From Synechococcales cyanobacterium CNB (GTDB taxonomy: Bacteria > Planctomycetota > Phycisphaerae > Phycisphaerales > UBA1924): a DNA stretch of 64,000 bases. Under the pieces are notes generated by a model. It searched no databases, was not told the origin of the DNA, and saw nothing but the letters and a program-made list of their open reading frames with translations. The translations under genes were made by a program, and so were the position numbers. The DNA is taken from NCBI GenBank assembly GCA_030263455.1, contig SZOZ01000002.1:594233-658232 (forward strand), read 5' to 3'. Positions within the stretch are counted from its first letter, which is position 1; each line of letters opens with the position of its first letter. This document shows, one piece after another, positions 18,861 to 26,036 of this stretch.

Positions 18861-18977
18861 GGGCCGCGACAGTCGGGGAGGGGTTTCTCCGCCTTGTTCT
18901 CGGTTCGACCGCTCGCGGCTCGGCGTGGAGCAGCGCCTCGGATTGCGTGGCACGATGGTTCCCTGTACCGTGTCGGC

Positions 18978-20540
18978 ATGGCAGGGAAACGCCTCGCCCT
19001 TCACTGGAAAATCCTGATCGGGCTTGTGCTGGGCCTCGTCGTGGGTCTCGTCGTGAACGCCGCGTGGACGCCGCGAACGTGGGAATCGCTCGGCGTGGAC
19101 CACCCGAAAGCATACGTCGCGCGCAAGGCGGCGGAAGTGCCCGTGCTGCCGGCGGGCATCGCGCGCGTCGCCGACCTCGACCCCGCCGATGCCTCGCTCG
19201 CGGGGCTGTATCCCTACCAGCTCAGCAAGGCGCAGATCGCACGGTTCAATCTGGAAACACGCCCGGCGAATCAAAGCCCGTCGTTCGGCGCGCGTGCGGC
19301 GAGATTCGTCCGCACACTCAACACCTTCGTCGGCGACCTCTTCATCCGCCTGCTCCGCTTTATCGCGGTCCCGATCGTGCTCTTCTCGCTCATCGTCGGC
19401 GTCAGCAGCCTGCACGACCTGAAGAAGCTCGGGCGCATCGGGGCCAAGACCCTCATCATCTACCTCTGCACGACCGCGCTCGCCATCACGATCGGCCTGA
19501 CGGTCGCGAACGTGGTTCAGCCCGGGAGCGCGCGGTTCGTGCCGGCGGAGACACGCGAGCGGCTGGCGGTCGCGGGGGGGGAGGAGGCCGCCGCGAAGGT
19601 CGCCGAGGCAGCCGCCGCGCCCAGCGCCTGGCAGGTGCTCCTCAACATCGTGCCCGTCAACCCGTTCGAGGCGTTGGCGAAGGGCGAGATGCTGCAGGTG
19701 GTCTTCTTCGCCCTGATGATCGGCATCGGCCTCACGTTCATCCCGCGCGACAAGGCCGGGCCGGTCATCGCCGCCTTCGACGCCCTCACCGACGTCATCA
19801 TCCGCATCGTGCACTGGATCATGCTCGTTGCTCCCTACGCCGTGTTCGCCCTCATCGCGCGGGTGCTGGCGGACCTCGGCCTCGACGTGCTCCGCGCCCT
19901 GCTCGCCTACAGCGGCGTCGTCATCGCCGGCCTCGTCCTCATGGCCTTCGTCATCTACCCGTCCATCCTCCTCACCCTCGCGCGCGGCCGCATGGGCTAC
20001 CGCCGCTTCTTCCGAGGCATCGCCCCGGCACAACTCCTCGCGTTCTCCAGCTCAAGCAGTTCGGCCACCCTGCCCGTGACGATGGACTGCGCCCGCAACC
20101 GCCTCGGCATCTCGGAGGACGTCACCAGTTTCGTCCTCCCGCTCGGCGCGACGATCAACATGGACGGCACCGCCCTCTACCAGGGCGTCGCCACCGTTTT
20201 CATCGCCCAGATGTTCGGCATCCCGCTCGACCTCGGCGCGCAACTCATGATCGTGCTGACGGCCACCCTCGCCTCGATCGGCACGGCGGGCGTGCCGGGC
20301 GTGGGCATCGTCATGCTCGTCATCGTGCTCCAGGCGGTGCGCATGCCGCCGGAGGTGATGACGACGGGCATCGCCATCATCCTGGGCGTGGACCGCATCC
20401 TCGACATGTGCCGAACGACCGTGAACGTCACCGGCGACTGCATGGTGGCGACGCTCGTCGCCGCGACCGAGAACGAACTGGCGAGCGCGGAAGAAGTGGA
20501 AGGGCGCCGCGCCGCCGACGCGGCAGAAGCGGACGAGTAG
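18978..20540 (+). CDS. Dicarboxylate/amino acid:cation symporter (DAACS family)
   Basis: The 520-residue protein begins MAGKRLALHWKILIGLVLGL and has the GltPh-type fold: FIRLLRFIAVPIVLFSLIVGV, a Ser-rich HP1 loop (AFSSSSSSATLP), NMDGT in transmembrane segment 7, HP2 (ASIGTAGVPGVG) and the late DRILDMCRTTVNVTGD motif, whose Asp and Asn bind substrate. It couples uptake of glutamate, aspartate or C4-dicarboxylate to Na+ or H+. Two loops near residues 50-90 and 190-210 are longer than in GltPh. No ribosome site is obvious before the ATG. The gene converges with the thiolase gene, with 7 bp between the stops. Confidence 0.93.
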   Translation: MAGKRLALHWKILIGLVLGLVVGLVVNAAWTPRTWESLGVDHPKAYVARKAAEVPVLPAGIARVADLDPADASLAGLYPYQLSKAQIARFNLETRPANQSPSFGARAARFVRTLNTFVGDLFIRLLRFIAVPIVLFSLIVGVSSLHDLKKLGRIGAKTLIIYLCTTALAITIGLTVANVVQPGSARFVPAETRERLAVAGGEEAAAKVAEAAAAPSAWQVLLNIVPVNPFEALAKGEMLQVVFFALMIGIGLTFIPRDKAGPVIAAFDALTDVIIRIVHWIMLVAPYAVFALIARVLADLGLDVLRALLAYSGVVIAGLVLMAFVIYPSILLTLARGRMGYRRFFRGIAPAQLLAFSSSSSSATLPVTMDCARNRLGISEDVTSFVLPLGATINMDGTALYQGVATVFIAQMFGIPLDLGAQLMIVLTATLASIGTAGVPGVGIVMLVIVLQAVRMPPEVMTTGIAIILGVDRILDMCRTTVNVTGDCMVATLVAATENELASAEEVEGRRAADAAEADE

Positions 20541-20547
20541 CGGGGCG

Positions 20548-21738
20548 TTACGCCTCGATCGCCATGGCGACGGCGTTCCCGCCGCCGAGACAGAGCGTGG
20601 CGACGCCGCGCCGCGCGCGGGTGCGCCGCAACTGGTGGACGAGCGTGGTGAGCACGCGCGCGCCGGAAGCGCCGATCGGGTGCCCGAGGGCGATGCCGCC
20701 GCCGCAGATGTTCAGCTTGTCCTCGGGGATGCCGAGTTCCTTGATGTTGGCGAGGGTCTGGGCGGCGAAGGCCTCGTTGATCTCGAAGAGATCGACGTCG
20801 GCGAGGGACCAGCCCGCCTTCGTGAGCACGCCGCGGATGCCGCCCACGGGGGCGTCAAAAATCTCGCGCGGCTCGACGCCGTGGGTGTGGTAGGCGACGA
20901 TGCGGGCGAGGGGCTTGAGGCCGAGTTCTTCGGCGCGCGTCGCGCTCATCACGAGCACGGCGGCGGCCCCGTCGGAAATCTGGCTCGCGTTGCCGGCGGT
21001 GATGAACTCGTGCCCCGGCACGGTGCGCAGTTTCGCCAGCCCGTCCGCCGTGGTCTCGGGGCGGATGCCCTCGTCCTGCGAGAGCCCGCCCTCGGGGCCG
21101 GGGTTCTTCTTGTTGCCGAGCTGCTCGCCGGTGAGGACGGCGATCTCGGCCTTGAACCAGCCTTCCTTCGTCGCTTTCGCCGCCCGCTGGTGCGATTGCG
21201 CGCTGAAGCGGTCGAGGTCTTCGCGGGCCAGGCCGTGCTTGCGCGCGGTGTGGTCGGCGGCGTTCGTCATTCCCCAGCACTCGAAGGCGCAGCACAACCC
21301 GTCGTGCTGCATGTGGTCCTCGAACTTCGTCTCGCCGAACTTCACCCCGTCGCGGATGAAGGCGTAGTGGGGGGCGGCGGTCATGTTCTCGAACCCGCCC
21401 GCGATGACGCACTGCGCGTCGCCGGCACGGATGGCCTGCGCGGCGAGCATCACGGCCTCGAGGCCCGAACCGCAGACCTTGTTGATCGTCTTGGCCGAGA
21501 GCGTCGCGGGCAGCCCCGCCTTCAGCCCTGCCTGCCGCGCCGGGTTCTGGCCCAGGCCCGCCTGGAGGACGCACCCGAAGATGCACTCGTCGATCGCGCC
21601 GCGCGCGGCCGGAGCGTCGTCGAGCACGGCACGAATGGCGAACGCGCCGAGTTGCGGCGAGGGGGTCCTGGCGAGCGAGCCGAAGAACTTGCCGACGGGC
21701 GTGCGGCGGGCGGCGACGATCACGGGCTGCGCGGGCAT
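20548..21738 (-). CDS. Acetyl-CoA C-acetyltransferase (thiolase)
   Basis: The 396-residue length is standard for type II thiolases. Catalytic residues are visible: nucleophile Cys89 in NKVCGSGLEAV, His353 in GIALGHPIGASG and Cys383 in TLCLGGGNA. The enzyme condenses two acetyl-CoA to acetoacetyl-CoA or runs the reverse step in fatty-acid or butyrate metabolism. It stands alone, with no 3-hydroxyacyl-CoA dehydrogenase adjacent, so biosynthetic versus degradative use cannot be decided. Confidence 0.94.
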   Translation of the reverse strand: MPAQPVIVAARRTPVGKFFGSLARTPSPQLGAFAIRAVLDDAPAARGAIDECIFGCVLQAGLGQNPARQAGLKAGLPATLSAKTINKVCGSGLEAVMLAAQAIRAGDAQCVIAGGFENMTAAPHYAFIRDGVKFGETKFEDHMQHDGLCCAFECWGMTNAADHTARKHGLAREDLDRFSAQSHQRAAKATKEGWFKAEIAVLTGEQLGNKKNPGPEGGLSQDEGIRPETTADGLAKLRTVPGHEFITAGNASQISDGAAAVLVMSATRAEELGLKPLARIVAYHTHGVEPREIFDAPVGGIRGVLTKAGWSLADVDLFEINEAFAAQTLANIKELGIPEDKLNICGGGIALGHPIGASGARVLTTLVHQLRRTRARRGVATLCLGGGNAVAMAIEA

Positions 21739-21851
21739 GGCTCGGTCCTCCGTTAACGCGGTCGGCGGGGGAGTGCGCCGCCGCCGTGCAACTGTAGGCG
21801 ACGGCGCGGGACGTCCGGCCGGCGAACGACCGGGCGAGGATACGATCGCCG

Positions 21852-22538
21852 ATGGCGGATGCGGGCGATGCGGGAGCGATCGGCGGCGCGCCGGCAGCGG
21901 CGCGTGCGCCCGTGCGCCGATGGGCGGAACTCGCCGCGATGTTCGTCGCCGGCCCGGCCGCGTACGCCGTCGCCGATCCCGGGCCGGGGTGGCTCTTCCC
22001 CGCGCTGTGGGCGTGGGCGGCGGCGTGTCTGTGGCTGCTGCTGCGCGATCCGACCTTTGACCGACGGCAGTTGTGGAACGCGCGGAACGCGCTGCGGGTC
22101 GGCGGCCGTGTCGTCGCGGTCTTCGTGCCGCTCGGCGCGGGGATCGCCCTGGCGGTCGCCGCGCTGGACGAGGACGCGCTCTTCTCGCTCCCGCGACGCA
22201 GGCCCGAACTGTGGGCGGCGATCATGCTGCTCTACCCGCTGCTGAGCGTCTACCCGCAGGAGGTCATCTTCCGCGTCTTCTTCTTCCACCGCTACGGCGC
22301 GCTCTTCGGCAGGCAGGGCGTCGTCGTCGTCGCCAGCGCGGCCGCGTTCGGCCTCGCCCACGTCGTCTTCCACAACTGGATCGCCGTCGCCATGACGTTC
22401 ATCGGCGGCCTGCTCTTCGCCGCGACCTACACCCGCACCCGATCGGCCTTCGCCGTGTCCGTCGAACACGCGCTGTACGGGTGCCTGGTCTTCACGATCG
22501 GGCTGGGGCAGTACTTCTACAGCGGACGGGCGGGGTGA
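21852..22538 (+). CDS. CPBP-family intramembrane metalloprotease
   Basis: The 228-residue membrane protein has about six hydrophobic segments. It has the family motifs in order: QEVIFRVFFFHRYG (EExxxR type, with Gln in place of the first Glu), FGLAHVVFHN, and SVEHALYGCLVF at the third site. Bacterial members (Abi/CAAX-like) cleave within membranes and some take part in bacteriocin immunity or protein processing. The substrate is unknown. It ends 97 bp before the degenerate CRISPR repeat and is transcribed towards it, so the array and this gene converge. I see no reason to call it part of the CRISPR system. Confidence 0.8.
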   Translation: MADAGDAGAIGGAPAAARAPVRRWAELAAMFVAGPAAYAVADPGPGWLFPALWAWAAACLWLLLRDPTFDRRQLWNARNALRVGGRVVAVFVPLGAGIALAVAALDEDALFSLPRRRPELWAAIMLLYPLLSVYPQEVIFRVFFFHRYGALFGRQGVVVVASAAAFGLAHVVFHNWIAVAMTFIGGLLFAATYTRTRSAFAVSVEHALYGCLVFTIGLGQYFYSGRAG

Positions 22539-22635
22539 GGCTCGCACCATCGCCGTGGGCAACGGGCGACCCGTGCGCCGGGGTGAAGGCTCTCAGTCCA
22601 TGCCGGTCAGCCATGCCGCGGCGACACGAGGCAAG

Positions 22636-22667
22636 GGTGTAGCCGTGACTTTGCGGTCAGGCGCACC
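22636..22667 (-). repeat. Degenerate terminal CRISPR repeat
   Basis: The 32-bp sequence starts GGTGT like the true repeat and ends GTCAGGCGCACC, nearly the true 3' end (ATCAGGCGCACC), but the middle is altered and four bases are missing. A 29-bp spacer-sized gap (22668-22696) separates it from the first perfect repeat. Decayed repeats usually mark the old, leader-distal end of an array. Confidence 0.8.
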
Positions 22668-22696
22668 GTTTCAAATGTGGCGAGGTCAAACCGGTG

Positions 22697-23258
22697 GGTG
22701 TCTGAAGCCGCGATTCTGGGATCAGGCGCACCTGACCAGGTCGGCGGTTTGTGCGTGTGTTAGGTGTCTGAAGCCGCGATTCTGGGATCAGGCGCACCGC
22801 TCTGTATCAGTGAGCAGACGGACTCTCAGGTGTCTGAAGCCGCGATTCTGGGATCAGGCGCACCGGTGTACCGGGCTGTCCCCCCGCCCGTGGGGTGTCT
22901 GAAGCCGCGATTCTGGGATCAGGCGCACCTCGACATCAACGAGGCGGCGCGCTCGTACAGGTGTCTGAAGCCGCGATTCTGGGATCAGGCGCACCAGTCG
23001 CATGACGACAGCGGCCATCATACGCGGTGTCTGAAGCCGCGATTCTGGGATCAGGCGCACCGCCCAGAGAAGGAACCCCAATGGCCACCAAGGTGTCTGA
23101 AGCCGCGATTCTGGGATCAGGCGCACCTGTCTCGCAGGCCATCCGTCCGAGCTGATGGTGTCTGAAGCCGCGATTCTGGGATCAGGCGCACCATCGCGGT
23201 CAGGCTCATGCGACGCACCACGGGTGTCTGAAGCCGCGATTCTGGGATCAGGCGCACC
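22697..23258 (-). CRISPR. CRISPR array, 9 identical 36-bp repeats with 8 spacers
   Basis: On the + strand each repeat begins GGTGTCTGAAGCCGCG and ends GGGATCAGGCGCACC. Copies start at 22697, 22763, 22829, 22894, 22960, 23026, 23092, 23157 and 23223. Spacers are 29 or 30 bp and all differ. With the degenerate copy at 22636 there are 10 repeats. Polarity: the degenerate end is at the low coordinate and the effector gene lies upstream on the complement, so transcription is probably leftward, from a leader at 23259-23491. Read that way, the repeat starts GGTGCGCCTGA and ends CTTCAGACACC. Its ends can pair (GGTG/CACC, then CTGA/TCAG) around a 16-base loop. 36-bp repeats are usual for type V. Confidence 0.98.
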
Positions 23259-23491
23259 TGACCTCTCGTAAACCACGTTCCCGCAAGAACTTGTGTCCGA
23301 AACGCCCGTTCCAAACCGGGTTGACGAGTGTGCGGATGACCACGGAATCACGACTTTTTGCTTCGTGCCTTGGGTCCGTCCCGTTGGTCCAATGGTCCGC
23401 CGGGCGTGTTCCGGGCATATGACTCGAAGCAGGGTCAGTGTACCAAAATCCGACCGGGCGGTCAACCCGTTCGTCCGGGGTGGGTCCGGGG
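23259..23491 (-). promoter_or_regulatory. Candidate CRISPR leader between the effector gene and array
   Basis: This 233-bp gap separates the effector stop from the last perfect repeat and has no gene. It should contain the array promoter on the complement; a CATATG hexamer near 23417-23422 is a weak -10 candidate. At 23293-23312 the + strand reads GTGTCCGAAACGCCCGTTCC, which resembles the first 20 bases of the repeat and could pair with 14 of 20 repeat bases in a crRNA. It may be a decayed repeat or an anti-repeat of a tracrRNA. A TTTTT run lies at about 23352-23356. Confidence 0.5.
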
Positions 23492-25939
23492 TCAGGGGCT
23501 GCCCGGCTCGGGGGCGGGGAGGGTGATCGCGCCCCAGAAGACGCGGGCGAGGACTCGGGCGGCGTTGGCGTCGCTGTTCATCTCCTGCTTGCACTTCTCG
23601 CAGATGAACGTGCGCTTGGCCTTGTTCTTGTTGAACAGGCCGATGTTCTCCTGCCGCGCACCGCAGGCTGAACAGACGCGCGAGGAGTTGTGAAAGGGGG
23701 CGGTGACAACGCGCATGCCGCGTTCGACGGCCTTCTCGGTGACCTTGGCGCGGACGCGACCGTAGGCGTGCATGGCGGCGGAGCGCTTCTTGCGCTCTGC
23801 CTCGTCGCCGAGTTGGTTGTAGGCCGGGGGTCGCTGGCCGCGCATGCTCTCGAAGACGATGAGATCGCACCTGTGCTCCTCAGCGGCGTCGATGACCCGA
23901 GCGGCGTTATGCCTGGCCCAGTCGCGGATCATCCAGGCGACGTGACGCTGCAGGCTGCGCTGGTCGTGAGCGGCGGGTTTCGGGGCCGGCTCACCCTCGC
24001 GCCGGCGACGCTCTGCAATCTCGACGGAGCGCTCGGCGAGGCGGGCGAGGTGGCGGGCGAGGTGCTCCTTGCGCAGGCCGCGGGGGTCTTGCTTGTCGCT
24101 GAACTCGAGAGTTGCAGGGCGCTGATTGTGCTTGGGGTCATTCGGGTTGGGAACGAGGGTTGCGGGCGGGGCGTCGTAGAGTACGTTGATCTTCACGATC
24201 CTGAGTGCGACGTCGCGCTCGTGCGTTCGCCCGCGGTAGACGGCGGCGTGCGCGCCCTTCTCGCCCAGATCGACGGCGAGAATGCGCATGTCTCGTTCCG
24301 GGTCGCCGTTGAAGGTTTCGAGCAGGCGTTGGCGGGCGGCGTCGATGAACTGCTGGTCTTGGGCACGGCGCGGGAACTTGCGGCTGCGGAGGAGTTGGAG
24401 TTCGTCCTGCGAGCAGGAGAAGCGGGAGGGCTTGTGGGGCGCGCCGAAGCGAAAGCCGGCCCGCGGACGAGCGCCGACAAAGTGGATGTGGACGCTGGTG
24501 ATGTTCACCTCGCGTTTCGAGGGCTTGTAGCCGCGCGGCCAGGGGATGAAACCGAACTCGACCCACTCGCCGCCCGGCGCGCCCTCGAGGCGGAGGCGGA
24601 CAACGGGCCGGTCGAGGTCGATCTCGTGGAAGCCCTCTCCGAAGACCTTGGGCATGGGCAGGTCGCGGGCGGAGGGGTAGGCGAAGGTGGGCTTGCGCGG
24701 GCCGGCGAGGTAGAAGCGTCGCCACTCGCGATACTCCGATTCGAGCGCGAGGAGGGCGTCGGGGAGTTGGGCGACGGCTCGCCTGTAGCGGTCGCACAGT
24801 TCCGTGTGCGGGTTCCAGAGGCACTCCGATTTCTCGAAGACCTGACCACCGATCCTGCGGCAGTGGGGGAGGCGGCCGTGCTGGACGACGGTCGTATCGT
24901 TCATCCCCATCGCGTTGAGATACGCGATCCAGTTCTTCTTCAATCTCGTCACCGCATGACCGCGCTCCCGCTCGGGGAGATCGTTGAACAAGACGCGCGG
25001 CAGGTTCGGGTTCGAGAACTGCTTCGTGGGTTGGGATATCCGCTGCTCGTGGCAGAAGCGAACGAACTTCTCCGCATCTTCCCAGAATCGCTTGTCGTTG
25101 AAGGCGGTGTTGGCCTGCTTCCTGGCTCTGACGAACTCGGCGTACTTCCAGCAGAGCGGTCCGTGGCCCTTCTGCCCGTAGCAGCAGTTGTCCACGTTCT
25201 GGCGCAGGCGATCCCACGGGCAGATGCGCGGGGCCTTGGCGCGGATGCCCTGTCTCTCGTCGCGCTCCGGGTCCAGGAGATTGCGAAAGACGCCCGTGAA
25301 CCGTTCGCGGACTTCGGGCGTGAGGTCGGGGTGATCGCGCTCCCACTCGTCGCGCTCCTGCTCCCACGCCGCGCGCTGGCGGATCCAGTTCTCGACGCCG
25401 CGCTTGTAGCGGGCGACGACCCACTCGGCGGCGGACTTGAGGAGCACGAGGCGGTGGGCGCGGTCGAGGGTTCGGAGCCGATCGAAGAGGCGCGCGGCCG
25501 CGCGGTTGCCCGGATCGCGGTGCGGCCCACGCTCGGCGGCATCGTCCATCGCCCGGCGCAGGTCGTCGGGGATCGACCGCCCGGCGATCGAGTCCGCCCG
25601 CCTGAAGCCCGCAACGTCGTCGAAGACGGAAAGACGCCAGCCGTCACGCTCCTTCTCGTCGGCCTCGACACCGGACAGGGCCGGTTCGAGCAGGAAGTCG
25701 CCGAGCGTGCCGAAGGATTCTGGGTGCGCTTCGTCGCCCGCGCGCTTGCGCAGGCCCATGATCCACTGGCAGATTCCCGCGGTGTCGGTATTGAACCGCT
25801 CGAAGTGCTCGCGGAGGAGCATCACCTTGCGCCTGTACTCCTCGGGGCTTTCGCCCGACAGCCGACAGAGCCGGCGAACCAGCGTGCGGGACTCCTTGTA
25901 GCGAGTGCGAGTCGGAGTTTCAATGTGTGGCGACGCCAT
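23492..25939 (-). CDS. Cas12-like type V CRISPR effector, 815 aa, subtype not assigned
   Basis: Predicted RNA-guided nuclease. The C-terminal half is a split RuvC domain with all three acidic residues: D557 in RILAVDLGEKGAHAAVY, E697 in DLIVFESMRGQRPP and D790 in MNSDANAARVL. A zinc ribbon (C756, C759, C780, C783) lies between the last two, as in TnpB and Cas12. After E697 the RPPAYNQL segment recalls the RPPxxNxxL seen in Cas12b-type proteins. The 550-residue N-terminal part should hold the recognition and wedge domains. It has a second cysteine cluster, C240, C252, C253 and C263. 815 residues is well above most TnpB (about 400) and below Cas12a/b (1,100-1,300). It lies 233 bp upstream of the array in the same direction. 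No adaptation genes are near. V-G, V-L or V-U2-like are possible relatives, and a new subtype is possible. Confidence 0.88.
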   Translation of the reverse strand: MASPHIETPTRTRYKESRTLVRRLCRLSGESPEEYRRKVMLLREHFERFNTDTAGICQWIMGLRKRAGDEAHPESFGTLGDFLLEPALSGVEADEKERDGWRLSVFDDVAGFRRADSIAGRSIPDDLRRAMDDAAERGPHRDPGNRAAARLFDRLRTLDRAHRLVLLKSAAEWVVARYKRGVENWIRQRAAWEQERDEWERDHPDLTPEVRERFTGVFRNLLDPERDERQGIRAKAPRICPWDRLRQNVDNCCYGQKGHGPLCWKYAEFVRARKQANTAFNDKRFWEDAEKFVRFCHEQRISQPTKQFSNPNLPRVLFNDLPERERGHAVTRLKKNWIAYLNAMGMNDTTVVQHGRLPHCRRIGGQVFEKSECLWNPHTELCDRYRRAVAQLPDALLALESEYREWRRFYLAGPRKPTFAYPSARDLPMPKVFGEGFHEIDLDRPVVRLRLEGAPGGEWVEFGFIPWPRGYKPSKREVNITSVHIHFVGARPRAGFRFGAPHKPSRFSCSQDELQLLRSRKFPRRAQDQQFIDAARQRLLETFNGDPERDMRILAVDLGEKGAHAAVYRGRTHERDVALRIVKINVLYDAPPATLVPNPNDPKHNQRPATLEFSDKQDPRGLRKEHLARHLARLAERSVEIAERRRREGEPAPKPAAHDQRSLQRHVAWMIRDWARHNAARVIDAAEEHRCDLIVFESMRGQRPPAYNQLGDEAERKKRSAAMHAYGRVRAKVTEKAVERGMRVVTAPFHNSSRVCSACGARQENIGLFNKNKAKRTFICEKCKQEMNSDANAARVLARVFWGAITLPAPEPGSP

Positions 25940-26036
25940 GCCTTCATTCTAACGACAGGCACCGGTTGAGAAGACGTTCGCCGGCCCGCCCTATCCTTCC
26001 GCCCTTTCGCACCGCCCCCCACGGAGACCCGTCCTC

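Noticed and set aside
16869..18977. Very long open frame upstream of the symporter and antisense to the ABC exporter
   Set aside because: It is a GC-rich shadow of the exporter on the other strand. The symporter begins at 18978 by homology.
21852..22538. CPBP protease as a CRISPR-associated gene
   Set aside because: Opposite strand, convergent with the array, and the family is common and unrelated; adjacency alone is weak evidence.
22555..22902. Open frames across the CRISPR array with repeated CLKPRFWDQAH or RLIPESRLQTP peptides
   Set aside because: They are translations of the CRISPR repeats themselves (36 bp is a multiple of three). No start signal or family match.
23492..25939. Effector as an ordinary TnpB of an IS200/IS605 element
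   Set aside because: Length is twice that of typical TnpB, there is no TnpA gene, no transposon ends are recognisable, and a true CRISPR array is adjacent.
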